Below are positions 56,234 through 64,000 of a stretch of DNA of 64,000 nucleotides, piece by piece. The position numbers were made by a program, and so were the translations under genes. This DNA is from Burkholderiales bacterium. Its GTDB lineage: Bacteria; Pseudomonadota; Gammaproteobacteria; Burkholderiales; Burkholderiaceae_C. The DNA is taken from NCBI GenBank assembly GCA_016213205.1, contig JACRAZ010000075.1:1-64000 (forward strand), written 5' to 3'. The first letter of the stretch is position 1. Each line of letters starts with the position of its first letter. The notes beneath the pieces are model-generated. The model did not search any database and was not told the origin of the DNA. It was given only the letters and a program-made list of their open reading frames with translations.

Positions 56234-57679
56234 TCAGTGCTGCGTCTCGGCGGCCGTGGCGTGCGGCGCCCACAGGTCGCCGGGCATGGTGGGCAGCTGG
56301 GTCGGCAGCACCAGTTCGTCCCCCGGCCCGAGCAGCAGGTCGCCGGCGCTGGGCAGCGGCGGCGGCACGAAGCGCCGCCACGGCAGATCACCCGGCCGGG
56401 CGGCACCTGGCCCGTCCTCCACCCGGTGCTGCGCCGCCTGCGTGCGCTGCCGGTCCACCTGGGCCAGGGCGGCCTTCAGGTGCGCATCGAGCTGCTCTGC
56501 CGTCCAGGGCTTCTGGATGTAGCGGAAGACGTCCACCTGGCGCGGATCGTCCAGCACACGGGCCATGTCGGTGGGGGCCAGCAGCATCATGCGCACCGCG
56601 TCGGGCTGCAGCATCCGGGCGGCGGTGAGCAGGGTTTCGCCGTCCAGCCCGGGCATGCTCAGGTCGCAGATCACCAGATCGCAGGCCGTGTCGCGCAGGC
56701 TGCGCAAGGCTTCGGCCGGGTCGCTGTACAAGGCGAGGTGGAGTGCATCACCCAGGCGCAGGTGCAGGTGGCGCTGCAACTGGGCCAGCACCTGCGCGTC
56801 ATCGTCCACGATCAGCACCCGGGGTGGCGGCACCGCCAGCGGCCGCGGCAGGGCCGCCGGTCGCAGGCCGCTGCGCAACGCGGCCTCCACCGCATGCGCA
56901 GACACCGGGCCGCCCAGCAGCGGGCCTTGGAGCAGGTCGCACCCCTGGGCCACCAGCACATCGAGCTGGCGGGCATCGGTGATGCCATCGGCCACCACGG
57001 CGATGCCCTGCTCGTGCGCCATCGCCACCAGGGCCCGCAGGATCGGCAGCGCTTCGCATCGCCCGTCGGGCGCGGGCAGCAGCGATCGGCCGATCGAGAG
57101 CGTGTCCACCAGGCCGCCACGCAAGCCACCCAGGGCCGACAGCGCCGCACCCGCATCGGCCAGGCCCACGGCCAGGCCGGCCGCGCGCAGCGGCGCCAGC
57201 GGCGCCAGCACGGCCAACAGGTCAGGCGTGTCGGGCACGCCTGTCAGCTCGATGCCCAGCCAGCGCGGCGGCACCCCGTTGTCGGCCAGGGCGCGGCCCA
57301 CTTCATTGGCCAACCGGCCGCCGGGCAGGTCACCCGCCGCCAGCCGCAGCACCAGGCGCCGCGGCGCCATGCCGCGTTGCTGCCAGCGCCGCAGCACCAG
57401 GCACACGCGCTGCAAGGCCCATTGCGCGAGCGTGGCCTCCAGCCCCGCCATCGGCGCATGCGACGGCTCGGCGCGCCTGCGCAGGCTGGCCTGCACCACC
57501 ACGATCTCGCCGCCGCGTGCCGACACACGCGGCTGGAACACCAGCCGGCACAGCGGATGCGGGGCCGGCTCGGCACGCTCGGCGGGTGCCGGCGTTGTGC
57601 CGGCCCGGGCCTCGCCGTCACCGGCCAGCGGTGATGCGGGGCACGGCGCTGGCAGGCCCGAAGGGGGGTGCTGGCTCAT
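56234..57679 (-). CDS. Degenerate EAL domain plus receiver domain protein
   Basis: A 481-residue protein with two modules. Residues about 40-280 have EAL-fold text (LVFQPRVSARGGEIVVVQASLR; LGIELTGVP; GIAVVADGITDARQLDVLVAQGCDLLQGPLL) but the catalytic points are missing: VQASL instead of EAL, no DDFGTG, and ADGITD in place of AEGVE. Residues about 285-410 are a receiver with LIVDDDAQV and phospho-acceptor in LVICDLSMPGLDG. Receiver after EAL is the reverse of the usual order. ATG 57679 is used; it has AGAGG 12 bp upstream, and an in-frame ATG at 57688 lies too close to it. It likely binds c-di-GMP or a partner rather than cleaving it. Confidence 0.8.
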   Translation of the reverse strand: MSQHPPSGLPAPCPASPLAGDGEARAGTTPAPAERAEPAPHPLCRLVFQPRVSARGGEIVVVQASLRRRAEPSHAPMAGLEATLAQWALQRVCLVLRRWQQRGMAPRRLVLRLAAGDLPGGRLANEVGRALADNGVPPRWLGIELTGVPDTPDLLAVLAPLAPLRAAGLAVGLADAGAALSALGGLRGGLVDTLSIGRSLLPAPDGRCEALPILRALVAMAHEQGIAVVADGITDARQLDVLVAQGCDLLQGPLLGGPVSAHAVEAALRSGLRPAALPRPLAVPPPRVLIVDDDAQVLAQLQRHLHLRLGDALHLALYSDPAEALRSLRDTACDLVICDLSMPGLDGETLLTAARMLQPDAVRMMLLAPTDMARVLDDPRQVDVFRYIQKPWTAEQLDAHLKAALAQVDRQRTQAAQHRVEDGPGAARPGDLPWRRFVPPPLPSAGDLLLGPGDELVLPTQLPTMPGDLWAPHATAAETQH

Positions 57680-58003
57680 GGTGAACATCCTCTCGCGGTG
57701 AAACGGGCGCTCCGGACCGGACGCCATCACCGTCGTCACGCCCGGCCCGTTGACATCAGTCTAGGCAAACGCCACCCACCCAACAGCCCGAACCAGGCGC
57801 CAAACAGGGCTCAATTCACGCCAAATCTCGCCAAACAGCCGCCAAATGTCACCCATCTCAACCGCGTGCGTCAGGAGGCCGCGACCCCGCCGTGGGGAAC
57901 CCCGGGTGCCGCGAACGGGCCATCACGATGCTCAAGGGCCGGCGGGCCCGCCGCGAAACCGGCCAGAATGGCGCCCCTTTCGATCCGGGCACACGAGCCG
58001 CGC
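57680..58003. promoter_or_regulatory. Divergent region with four phased CGCCAAA repeats
   Basis: A 324-bp region without a gene between the EAL-receiver gene and rdgC. CGCCAAA occurs at 57798, 57819, 57829 and 57840 (starts), spacings 21, 10 and 11 bp, i.e. in phase with the DNA helix. Toward the EAL-receiver gene a TAGACT hexamer (57763-57758, minus strand) could be a -10 box with a poor -35, which would put the repeats at about -50 to -95, an activator position. No clear rdgC promoter is visible. Confidence 0.6.
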
Positions 58004-58903
58004 ATGTTCAAGAACCTGATGGTGTACCGCCTGGCGGCCGATTGGTCGGCCACCCCGGCGGAAATCGAAGACAAGCTGCAGGCGGCACGCTTCGCCGAGT
58101 GCGGCGCCACCCAGGCCCGGTCCGCCGGGTGGGTGGAGCCGCGCGAGGTGGCCAACGGCCCGCTGCTCGAGGTGATCGACGGCCAGTGGCTGCTGATGCT
58201 GCTGATCGAGCAGAAGGTGCTGCCCGGCGCCGTGGTCAAGCGCCAGGTCGACGCGATGGCGCAACGCATCGAGCAGCAGACCGGCCGCAAGCCCGGCAAG
58301 AAACAGCTGCGCGAACTGAAGGACCAGGCCCAGCTGGCGCTGCTGCCGCAGGCCTTCACCAAACGCGCCGCGATCCGGGTGTGGATCGCGCCCGCCGAGC
58401 GGCTGCTGATGGTGGACGCCGGCAGCACGGCCAAGGCCGACGAAGTGCTGACCCAGCTCACCAAGGCCCTGCCCGGCTTCGGCGCCCGGCTGGTGGACAC
58501 GGCGCTCTCGCCCGCCGTGGCGATGTCCGAGTGGCTGCTCAGCGGCGAGCCGCCGGCAGGCTTCACGGTGGACCGCGACTGCGAGCTGAAGGCCGCCGAG
58601 GGCGAGAAGCCCACGGTGCGCTACGCGCGCCACGCACTGGACATCGACGAGATCCGTGGCCACATCGGCGCCGGCAAGCAGCCCACGCGCCTGGCGCTCA
58701 CCTGGAACGGCCGGGTGTCGTTCGTGCTCACCGAGGCGCTGCAGATCAAGAAGCTGGCGTTCCTGGACGGCGTGTTCGAAGGCCGCAAGGCCAAGAAGGA
58801 CGAAGCCTTCGATGCCGATGCGGCGATCGCCACCGGTGAACTCGCCCCGCTGATCGGTGACCTGATCGACGCGCTGGGCGGCGAACCCGTCATCGGTGCC
58901 TGA
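58004..58903 (+). CDS. rdgC: Recombination-associated protein RdgC
   Basis: A 299-residue protein matching RdgC (E. coli 303). The start MFKNLMVYRLAADWS, then SAGWVEPRE, LLIEQKVLPGAVVKRQVDAMAQRIEQQTGRKPGKKQLRELKDQ (in pieces), FTKRAAIRVWIAP and LALTWNGRVSFVLTEALQIKKLAFLD are all hallmark blocks. RdgC forms a ring dimer on double-stranded DNA and limits RecA access during recombination. No ribosome site is obvious. Confidence 0.96.
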   Translation: MFKNLMVYRLAADWSATPAEIEDKLQAARFAECGATQARSAGWVEPREVANGPLLEVIDGQWLLMLLIEQKVLPGAVVKRQVDAMAQRIEQQTGRKPGKKQLRELKDQAQLALLPQAFTKRAAIRVWIAPAERLLMVDAGSTAKADEVLTQLTKALPGFGARLVDTALSPAVAMSEWLLSGEPPAGFTVDRDCELKAAEGEKPTVRYARHALDIDEIRGHIGAGKQPTRLALTWNGRVSFVLTEALQIKKLAFLDGVFEGRKAKKDEAFDADAAIATGELAPLIGDLIDALGGEPVIGA

Positions 58904-59006
58904 ACCTGGCGCACGGCGCGCCCGCCGGTCCGGGCCCGCCTGAGGCAGCGCAGCCCACGGGCCGTGCCGGTGGGCTACCCTGGGGGCCAGCACCACCGGC
59001 ACACCC

Positions 59007-61745
59007 ATGCACCCCCCCGAACTTCCCGACCCGGGCACCCCCTGGCATGCGATGCCGACGACCGCGGTGCTGGCGGCGCTGCGCAGTGATGCGGCGCACG
59101 GCCTGGGCGCCGACGACGTGGCACGGCGCCAGGCCCTGGTCGGCCCCAACAGCCTGCCGGAGCCACCGGCCAGGCCGCTGTGGCGCATCTTCCTGCGCCA
59201 GTTCAAGAGCCCGCTGATCTACATCCTGTTTGTCGCCGCGGTGATCGCAGTGCCGCTGGGGCACCTGACCGATGCGTTCGTGATCCTCGGCGTGGTGCTG
59301 GCCAACGCACTGATCGGTGCCGCGCAGGAGGGCCGGGCCGAACGCTCGATGGCCGCGCTGCGCAAGCTCTCCGCGCTGCGGGTGCGGGTGCAGCGCGACG
59401 GGCAGGAGCAGCCGCTCGAGGCGAGCGCGCTGGTGCCCGGCGACATCCTGCTGCTGGCCGCCGGCGACGCGGTGGGCGCCGACGCGCGGCTGATCGAGCT
59501 GGCCCAGCTGCAGCTGGCCGAGGCCGCGCTCACCGGCGAATCGGTGCCGGTGGCCAAGCGGCCGGCCGAGCTGCCCGAGCCCACCGGCCTGGCCGATCGG
59601 CACAACATGGTCTACGCCGGCACCCATGTCACCGCCGGCCGCGCGCGGGCGGTGGTGGTGGCCACCGGTGCCCACACCGAGGTGGGCCGCATCGCCGGGC
59701 TCACCGAGCGGGCCGTCGAGCCACGCACGCCGCTGGAGCGCCGGCTGGAGCAGTTCGGGCGCAGCCTGGTGGCGGCCGCGCTGGGCCTGTTCGTGCTGGT
59801 GGTGCTGCTGGGCCTGTGGCGTGAGCTGCCCCTGGCCGACGTGCTGATGGTGGCCATCAGCCAGATGGTCTCGATGGTGCCCGAAGGCCTGCCGGTGGCG
59901 ATGACCATCGCGCTGGCCGTGGGCATGCAGCGCATGGCCGCGCAGGGCGCCATCGTGCGCCGGCTTTCGGCCGTGGAGACGCTGGGCTCGACCACCGTGA
60001 TCTGCACCGACAAGACCGGCACCCTCACCCGCAACGAGATGACGGTGACGCAGCTCTGGCTGCCCGGTGACCGCACGGTCTCGGCCAGCGGCATCGGCTA
60101 CGCCCCGGCAGGGGCGCTGCACGAGGCCGGGCCCGACGGCCGGCCCGCCCCGGCACGGCTGGACGCCGCGCTCACGCAGCTGCTGCAGGCCGCCGCGCTG
60201 TGCAACGACGCCGAATGGCTGCCCCCCGAAGGCGAGCGGACGCAATGGAGCGTGCTGGGCGACCCGACCGAAGGCGCCTTGCTGGTGCTGGCGGGCAAGG
60301 CCGGGCTGGACCTGGCGCGCCTGCGCCGCGAGGCACCACGCGAGGCCGAGCTGCCGTTCGATTCCGATAGCAAGCTCATGGCCACCCGCCACCACCAGGC
60401 CGACGCGCCACGCCGGGTGTTCATCAAGGGCGCCCCCGAAGCCGTGCTGCGCCTGTGCGCCGCCGATGGCGTGGCCGCGGTGCAGGCCGCGCGGGCCGCC
60501 GCCGACGCCCTGGCCGCGCAGGCGCTGCGTGTGCTGGCCCTGGCCGTGGTGGACGACGATGCCCTGGCACCGGACGCTGGCTTCGACCTGCTGGCCGGCC
60601 GGGCCCGGCTGCTCGGGCTGGTGGGCCAGATCGACCCGCCCCGGCCCGAGGTGCGTGCCGCGGTGGCCGAATGCCGCGCCGCCGGCATCCGGCCGGTGAT
60701 GGTGACCGGCGACCACAAGCTCACCGGGCTGGCCATCGCGCGCGAGCTCGGCATCGCGCGCCAGGACGCGCAGACCCCCGACCGGGCGGTGGACGGCCTG
60801 GAGCTCGAACGCATGGGCGAGGCCGACCTGCGGGCGTCGCTGGACCACATCGCGGTGTTCGCGCGGGTGCAACCGGCGCAGAAGCTGCGCATCGTGCAGG
60901 CGCTGCAGGCGCACGGCGAGGTGGTCGCGATGACGGGCGACGGCGTCAACGACGCGCCGGCCCTGGCGCGCGCCGACGTCGGCGTCGCGATGGGCATCAC
61001 CGGCACCGAGGTGGCCAAGAGCGCGGCCAAGATCGTGGTCACCGACGACAACTTCGCCACCCTGGTGCACGCGGTGGAGCAGGGGCGCGTGGTCTACGCC
61101 AACCTGAAGAAGGTGATCCTGTACCTGTTCGCCACCTCGATCGACGAAGTGGCGGTGCTGCTGCTGGCGCTGCTGGGCGGCTACCCGCTGCCGCTGGCCG
61201 CGGTGCAGATCCTGTGGATCAACATCGTCACCGAGGGCACGCTGACGGTGAACCTGGTGATGGACCCGCCCGATGGCGACGAGATGCAGCGCGCCCCGCT
61301 GCCCGCCGACGACCGGCTGATCGACCGCGAGATGCTGGGCCGCGTGCTGGTGATGGCCTGCACCGCGGTGGTGGCCACCTTCGGCTGGTTTGCCTGGCGG
61401 CTGCACGCGGGCGTGCCGATCGAGCTGGTGCGCAGCGAGACCTTCACGGTGCTGGCGGTGAGCCAGTGGTTCAACGTGCTGAACTGCCAATCGGCCACCC
61501 GTTCGGCGCTGCGCCTGGGCGTGCTGCGCAACCGCTGGTTGGCCGGCGGGCTGGGGCTGAGCGTGCTGCTGCAGGCGGCCGTGTTGTACGCGCCGCCGAT
61601 GAACGCGCTGTTCCACACCGTGCCGGTGGCGCCGGCCGACCTGCTGCCGATCCTCGGCGCGGCGAGCAGCGTGCTGTGGGCCGAGGAGCTGCGCAAGCTG
61701 GTGCTGCGCTGGCGCCTGCGCCGCCGCAGGGCTCAGGGCCGCTGA
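59007..61745 (+). CDS. P2-type cation-transporting ATPase
   Basis: A 912-residue membrane pump. Actuator TGES motif LTGESVPVAK, transmembrane helix 4 MVPEGLPVAMT, phosphorylation Asp335 in CTDKTGTLT, nucleotide-binding KGAPEAVL and hinge MTGDGVNDAPALARADVGVAMG are all present. Helix 6 reads ILWINIVTEGTLTVNLVMDPPDGDEM, with Asn kept but the SERCA-type ion-binding Asp replaced by Glu (VTEG for VTDG). The ion could be Ca2+, Na+ or another; PEGLP argues for a P2A-like pump. The last 13 bp overlap the convergent hydrolase gene. Confidence 0.92.
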   Translation: MHPPELPDPGTPWHAMPTTAVLAALRSDAAHGLGADDVARRQALVGPNSLPEPPARPLWRIFLRQFKSPLIYILFVAAVIAVPLGHLTDAFVILGVVLANALIGAAQEGRAERSMAALRKLSALRVRVQRDGQEQPLEASALVPGDILLLAAGDAVGADARLIELAQLQLAEAALTGESVPVAKRPAELPEPTGLADRHNMVYAGTHVTAGRARAVVVATGAHTEVGRIAGLTERAVEPRTPLERRLEQFGRSLVAAALGLFVLVVLLGLWRELPLADVLMVAISQMVSMVPEGLPVAMTIALAVGMQRMAAQGAIVRRLSAVETLGSTTVICTDKTGTLTRNEMTVTQLWLPGDRTVSASGIGYAPAGALHEAGPDGRPAPARLDAALTQLLQAAALCNDAEWLPPEGERTQWSVLGDPTEGALLVLAGKAGLDLARLRREAPREAELPFDSDSKLMATRHHQADAPRRVFIKGAPEAVLRLCAADGVAAVQAARAAADALAAQALRVLALAVVDDDALAPDAGFDLLAGRARLLGLVGQIDPPRPEVRAAVAECRAAGIRPVMVTGDHKLTGLAIARELGIARQDAQTPDRAVDGLELERMGEADLRASLDHIAVFARVQPAQKLRIVQALQAHGEVVAMTGDGVNDAPALARADVGVAMGITGTEVAKSAAKIVVTDDNFATLVHAVEQGRVVYANLKKVILYLFATSIDEVAVLLLALLGGYPLPLAAVQILWINIVTEGTLTVNLVMDPPDGDEMQRAPLPADDRLIDREMLGRVLVMACTAVVATFGWFAWRLHAGVPIELVRSETFTVLAVSQWFNVLNCQSATRSALRLGVLRNRWLAGGLGLSVLLQAAVLYAPPMNALFHTVPVAPADLLPILGAASSVLWAEELRKLVLRWRLRRRRAQGR

Positions 61746-63088
61746 CGCGGCGTCACGCGGGACGACAGCGGCGCGGGCTGGTAGCCCGGCACGAAGCGGC
61801 AGCCTGGGCCGAAGCGGGCTTCCAGCGCCGGGCAAGCCTGCGCAATGCCCGCCGGCGTGGGCATCTTGCCGGTCTCGACCCAGGCCAGCAGCGCATTCAC
61901 CAGCGTGGGGTACGCCGGGTCGGTGAGGTAGCTGTGCTCGGCATCCTCGGTGAAGGTCTGCACCAGGTGCCCGGCGGTGCCGGCCCCTTTCATCGTCTCA
62001 CGGAAGGTGGACTCCAGCTCCACGAAGGCCACCGCGTCGTGGATGCCGTGCACCGTGAGCACCGGCACGGGGATGCGGCCGGTGGGGTCGGCATCGGCGC
62101 CGAAGCGGGCCACGGCGGCGGGGTCGGCGGCATACCGGGCCACCGCGGCATTGAGCGCGGCATCGTCGTCCGAGCCGCGGTACATCGCGCCAATGTTGCC
62201 GAAGGGGCTGCCGCCGCCGGCACGGTGCAGCGCGATGTCCTGGAAATCAAAGGTTGCGCGGTTCATGTGGCCGACGAGCGAGGACTCGGGCACACGCAGC
62301 ACCGCCACCAGCGTGTGGACGCGGCGCTGCTGCACGGCGCTGCGATGCGCCGGCGGCAGGTTCAGGCCCAGGCAGGCGTCGACCCGCGCCCTCAGCTGTG
62401 CCGGTGTGAGCGTTGCGCCCGCGGGCAGGCCCATCCACAGCGGGTAGTCCGGCTCCTCGGGCAGCGGGTGGTTGCGACACAGGTGCTGGTAGAGCACGCG
62501 CAGGTCGAGCCGGAAGTCGTAGGAGCGCGTGCCACCCCCGAGCACGCCGCTGGTGAGCAGCACCCCGTCGTAGGGCCGCCGGCCCTGCGCCGAGGGGGTG
62601 AACAACTCGGCCGCGCGCGCCGCCACGCTGGCGCCCCAGGACTGGCCATGCAGCAGCGTGCGCACCGGCACCGCCACATGACGCACGAAGATGCGGCGCA
62701 GGCGCTCGGTGTCCTCGGCGGCCGACACCACCGCCACGCCGCCCTGGCGGTAAGTGGAGCCAGCCCAGGCATGCCCGGCCTTGACCATGACGGACCAGCG
62801 CTTGAGGTCCTCGATCGAGCGCTGCAGCCGCGGCGGGCCCAGATGGGGTCCGCCATGCGCATGCAGCACCAGATGGCCGCTCCAATGGGACGGCATCGCC
62901 ACCACGTAATGCGCCCCGGCCGAATCGGTGCCCTGCAGGCAGCGTGTGCCCTCGGGCAGCCCGCCGGGGCAGGCCATCGGCGCCGGTGCCGCTTCGTTCA
63001 GCGCCTCCTGCGGCGCGGGCGGCACCGGCGCGCAGGCAGCCAGCACTGCCGCGGCCAGACCGCCCAGCACACGGCGCAGGACCCGCAT
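61733..63088 (-). CDS. Lipoprotein with alpha/beta-hydrolase domain
   Basis: A 451-residue protein with signal MRVLRRVLGGLAAAVLAAC (Cys19 in LAAC), so a lipoprotein. Hydrolase residues: LVLHAHGGPHLG oxyanion region, nucleophile Ser150 in LLHGQSWGAS, Asp in LTVHGIHDAVAFVE, and His in DAEHSYL. An insertion of about 130 residues between strands (from YDGVLLTSGVLGGG) resembles large lid domains. Natural substrate unknown; an esterase or peptidase role outside the inner membrane is plausible. It is 8 bp from apbC on the same strand. Confidence 0.8.
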   Translation of the reverse strand: MRVLRRVLGGLAAAVLAACAPVPPAPQEALNEAAPAPMACPGGLPEGTRCLQGTDSAGAHYVVAMPSHWSGHLVLHAHGGPHLGPPRLQRSIEDLKRWSVMVKAGHAWAGSTYRQGGVAVVSAAEDTERLRRIFVRHVAVPVRTLLHGQSWGASVAARAAELFTPSAQGRRPYDGVLLTSGVLGGGTRSYDFRLDLRVLYQHLCRNHPLPEEPDYPLWMGLPAGATLTPAQLRARVDACLGLNLPPAHRSAVQQRRVHTLVAVLRVPESSLVGHMNRATFDFQDIALHRAGGGSPFGNIGAMYRGSDDDAALNAAVARYAADPAAVARFGADADPTGRIPVPVLTVHGIHDAVAFVELESTFRETMKGAGTAGHLVQTFTEDAEHSYLTDPAYPTLVNALLAWVETGKMPTPAGIAQACPALEARFGPGCRFVPGYQPAPLSSRVTPRQRP

Positions 63089-63096
63089 CCTGGTTC

Positions 63097-64000
63097 TCAG
63101 GTCGTCTTGCTGACCGTGATGGTCGGGAACTTGGCGCTGAAATCCTTCGCCTTCTCGGCGATCTTCACCGCCACTTGGCGCGCGATGCGCTTGTAGGTGG
63201 TGGCCGTTTCGCCATCGGGGTCGGCCACCACGGTGGGGGTGCCGGAGTCGGCCTGCTCGCGGATCGAGCGCGTCAGCGGCAGCGCGCCGAGGTAGTCCAT
63301 GTTGAACTCGGCGGCCATCTTCTTGCCGCCGTCGGCGCCGAAGATGTGCTCGGTGTGGCCGCAGTTCGGGCAGCAGTACACCGCCATGTTCTCCACCAGG
63401 CCGAGGATGGGCACGCCCACCTTCTCGAACATGGCCACGCCCTTCTTCGCATCGAGCAGCGCGATGTCCTGCGGCGTGGTGACGATGATGGCGCCGGTGA
63501 TCGGCACGCGCTGGCTCAGCGTGAGCTGGATGTCGCCGGTGCCGGGCGGCATGTCGACGATCAGGTAGTCCAGCGCACGCCAGTTGGTCTGGCGCAGCAG
63601 CTGTTCCAGCGCCTGCGTGGCCATGGGCCCGCGCCAGATCATGGCCTGGTCGGGCTCGACCAGGAAGCCGATCGACATCACCTGCACGCCGTGGCCTTCC
63701 ATCGGCTCCATGCTCTGGCCGTCCAGGCTTTCGGGCCGGCCCGAGACACCCAGCATCATCGGCTGGCTCGGGCCGTAGATGTCGGCATCGAGCACGCCCA
63801 CAGTGGCCCCCTCGGCCGCCAGCGCGAGCGCCAGGTTGGCCGCGGTGGTGCTCTTGCCCACGCCGCCCTTGCCCGAGGCCACGGCCACGATGTTCTTCAC
63901 GTTGGGCAGCAGCTGCACGCCGCGCTGCACCGCATGCGAGGTGATGTGGCTGCTGACGTTGGCGCTGACATTGCTGACGCCGGGCACCGAACGCGCGGTG
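63097..64000 (-). CDS. apbC: Iron-sulfur cluster carrier protein ApbC/Mrp (partial)
   Basis: The C-terminal 301 codons are visible; the frame stays open to the right edge, so the N-terminal MIP18-like part is missing. Walker A ASGKGGVGKSTTAANLALAL, GVLDADIYGPSQPMMLG, DYLIVDMPPGTGDIQLTL and ENMAVYCCPNCGHTEHIFG with the cluster-binding CPNC are diagnostic. It is a P-loop ATPase that carries and delivers 4Fe-4S clusters, useful for the many Fe-S proteins of this window. A GTG at 63987 could look like a start but homologues begin about 60-90 residues earlier. Confidence 0.95.
   Translation of the reverse strand, partial: TARSVPGVSNVSANVSSHITSHAVQRGVQLLPNVKNIVAVASGKGGVGKSTTAANLALALAAEGATVGVLDADIYGPSQPMMLGVSGRPESLDGQSMEPMEGHGVQVMSIGFLVEPDQAMIWRGPMATQALEQLLRQTNWRALDYLIVDMPPGTGDIQLTLSQRVPITGAIIVTTPQDIALLDAKKGVAMFEKVGVPILGLVENMAVYCCPNCGHTEHIFGADGGKKMAAEFNMDYLGALPLTRSIREQADSGTPTVVADPDGETATTYKRIARQVAVKIAEKAKDFSAKFPTITVSKTT

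Overview
The window is uniformly GC-rich (by eye about 70% G+C) with dense, mostly ATGA- or GTGA-overlapping genes and no rRNA, tRNA, CRISPR array, insertion sequence or phage gene that I can see. Gene content (TAT-type formate dehydrogenase with DUF3305/DUF3306 neighbours, a PEP-CTERM protein, a LysM/FecR-CHASE2 kinase pair, RdgC, ApbC) fits a chromosomal segment of a Burkholderiales betaproteobacterium, probably of the Rubrivivax/Leptothrix/Ideonella group. The genus is an inference from gene style, not from a marker gene.

Layout. 1-3.3 kb: a sulfotransferase followed by the N-terminal part of a large repetitive DUF4347 surface protein that runs off the left edge. 3.5-15.2 kb: DUF488 protein, histidine kinase, fused CoA-transferase, dcd, an Mpo1-like membrane protein and panE, then a LysM/FecR protein with a CHASE2 hybrid kinase. 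15.3-30.6 kb is a formate dehydrogenase island. On the minus strand a tightly coupled operon (DUF3305, DUF3306, multi-cluster ferredoxin, TorD-like chaperone, mobA, nitroreductase) and a kinase/response-regulator pair. Divergently on the plus strand a TAT-exported formate dehydrogenase (TAT peptide protein, alpha, beta, small lipoprotein, cytochrome b gamma, small secreted protein) and fdhD. 30.6-36 kb: hotdog protein with MarR, enoyl-CoA hydratase diverging from a LysR gene, SDR, arylamine N-acetyltransferase, methyltransferase. 36-40 kb: tail-anchored unknown, two c-type cytochromes, a lipoprotein, a 45-residue basic protein and a cold-shock gene with a clear terminator. 40-49 kb: trypsin-like peptidase, SNF2 helicase, GGDEF-EAL protein, PEP-CTERM protein, 7TMR-DISM GGDEF protein. 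49-53.7 kb: a second, soluble NAD-type formate dehydrogenase (FdsA plus a FdsG-FdsB fusion). 53.9-64 kb: ahpC-ahpF, a degenerate EAL-receiver protein, rdgC, a P-type ATPase, a secreted alpha/beta hydrolase and apbC (cut by the right edge).

How it fits together. The two formate dehydrogenases would deliver formate electrons to the quinone pool from the periplasm and to NAD in the cytoplasm; mobA, fdhD and the TorD-like protein supply and insert the molybdenum cofactor. A palindrome, GCGACA-N3-TGTCGC, occurs twice between the response-regulator gene and the formate dehydrogenase operon and once (one mismatch) before the DUF3305 operon, so the kinase/regulator pair probably controls the whole island. 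That regulator has an AAA+ domain without the GAFTGA loop, so it is unlikely to be a normal sigma-54 activator. Other regulatory structures read directly from sequence: a PsrA-type site before the CoA-transferase, a doubled MarR operator, a perfect 19-bp LysR palindrome, phased CGCCAAA repeats before rdgC and the EAL-receiver gene, and a four-hairpin leader before the PEP-CTERM gene.
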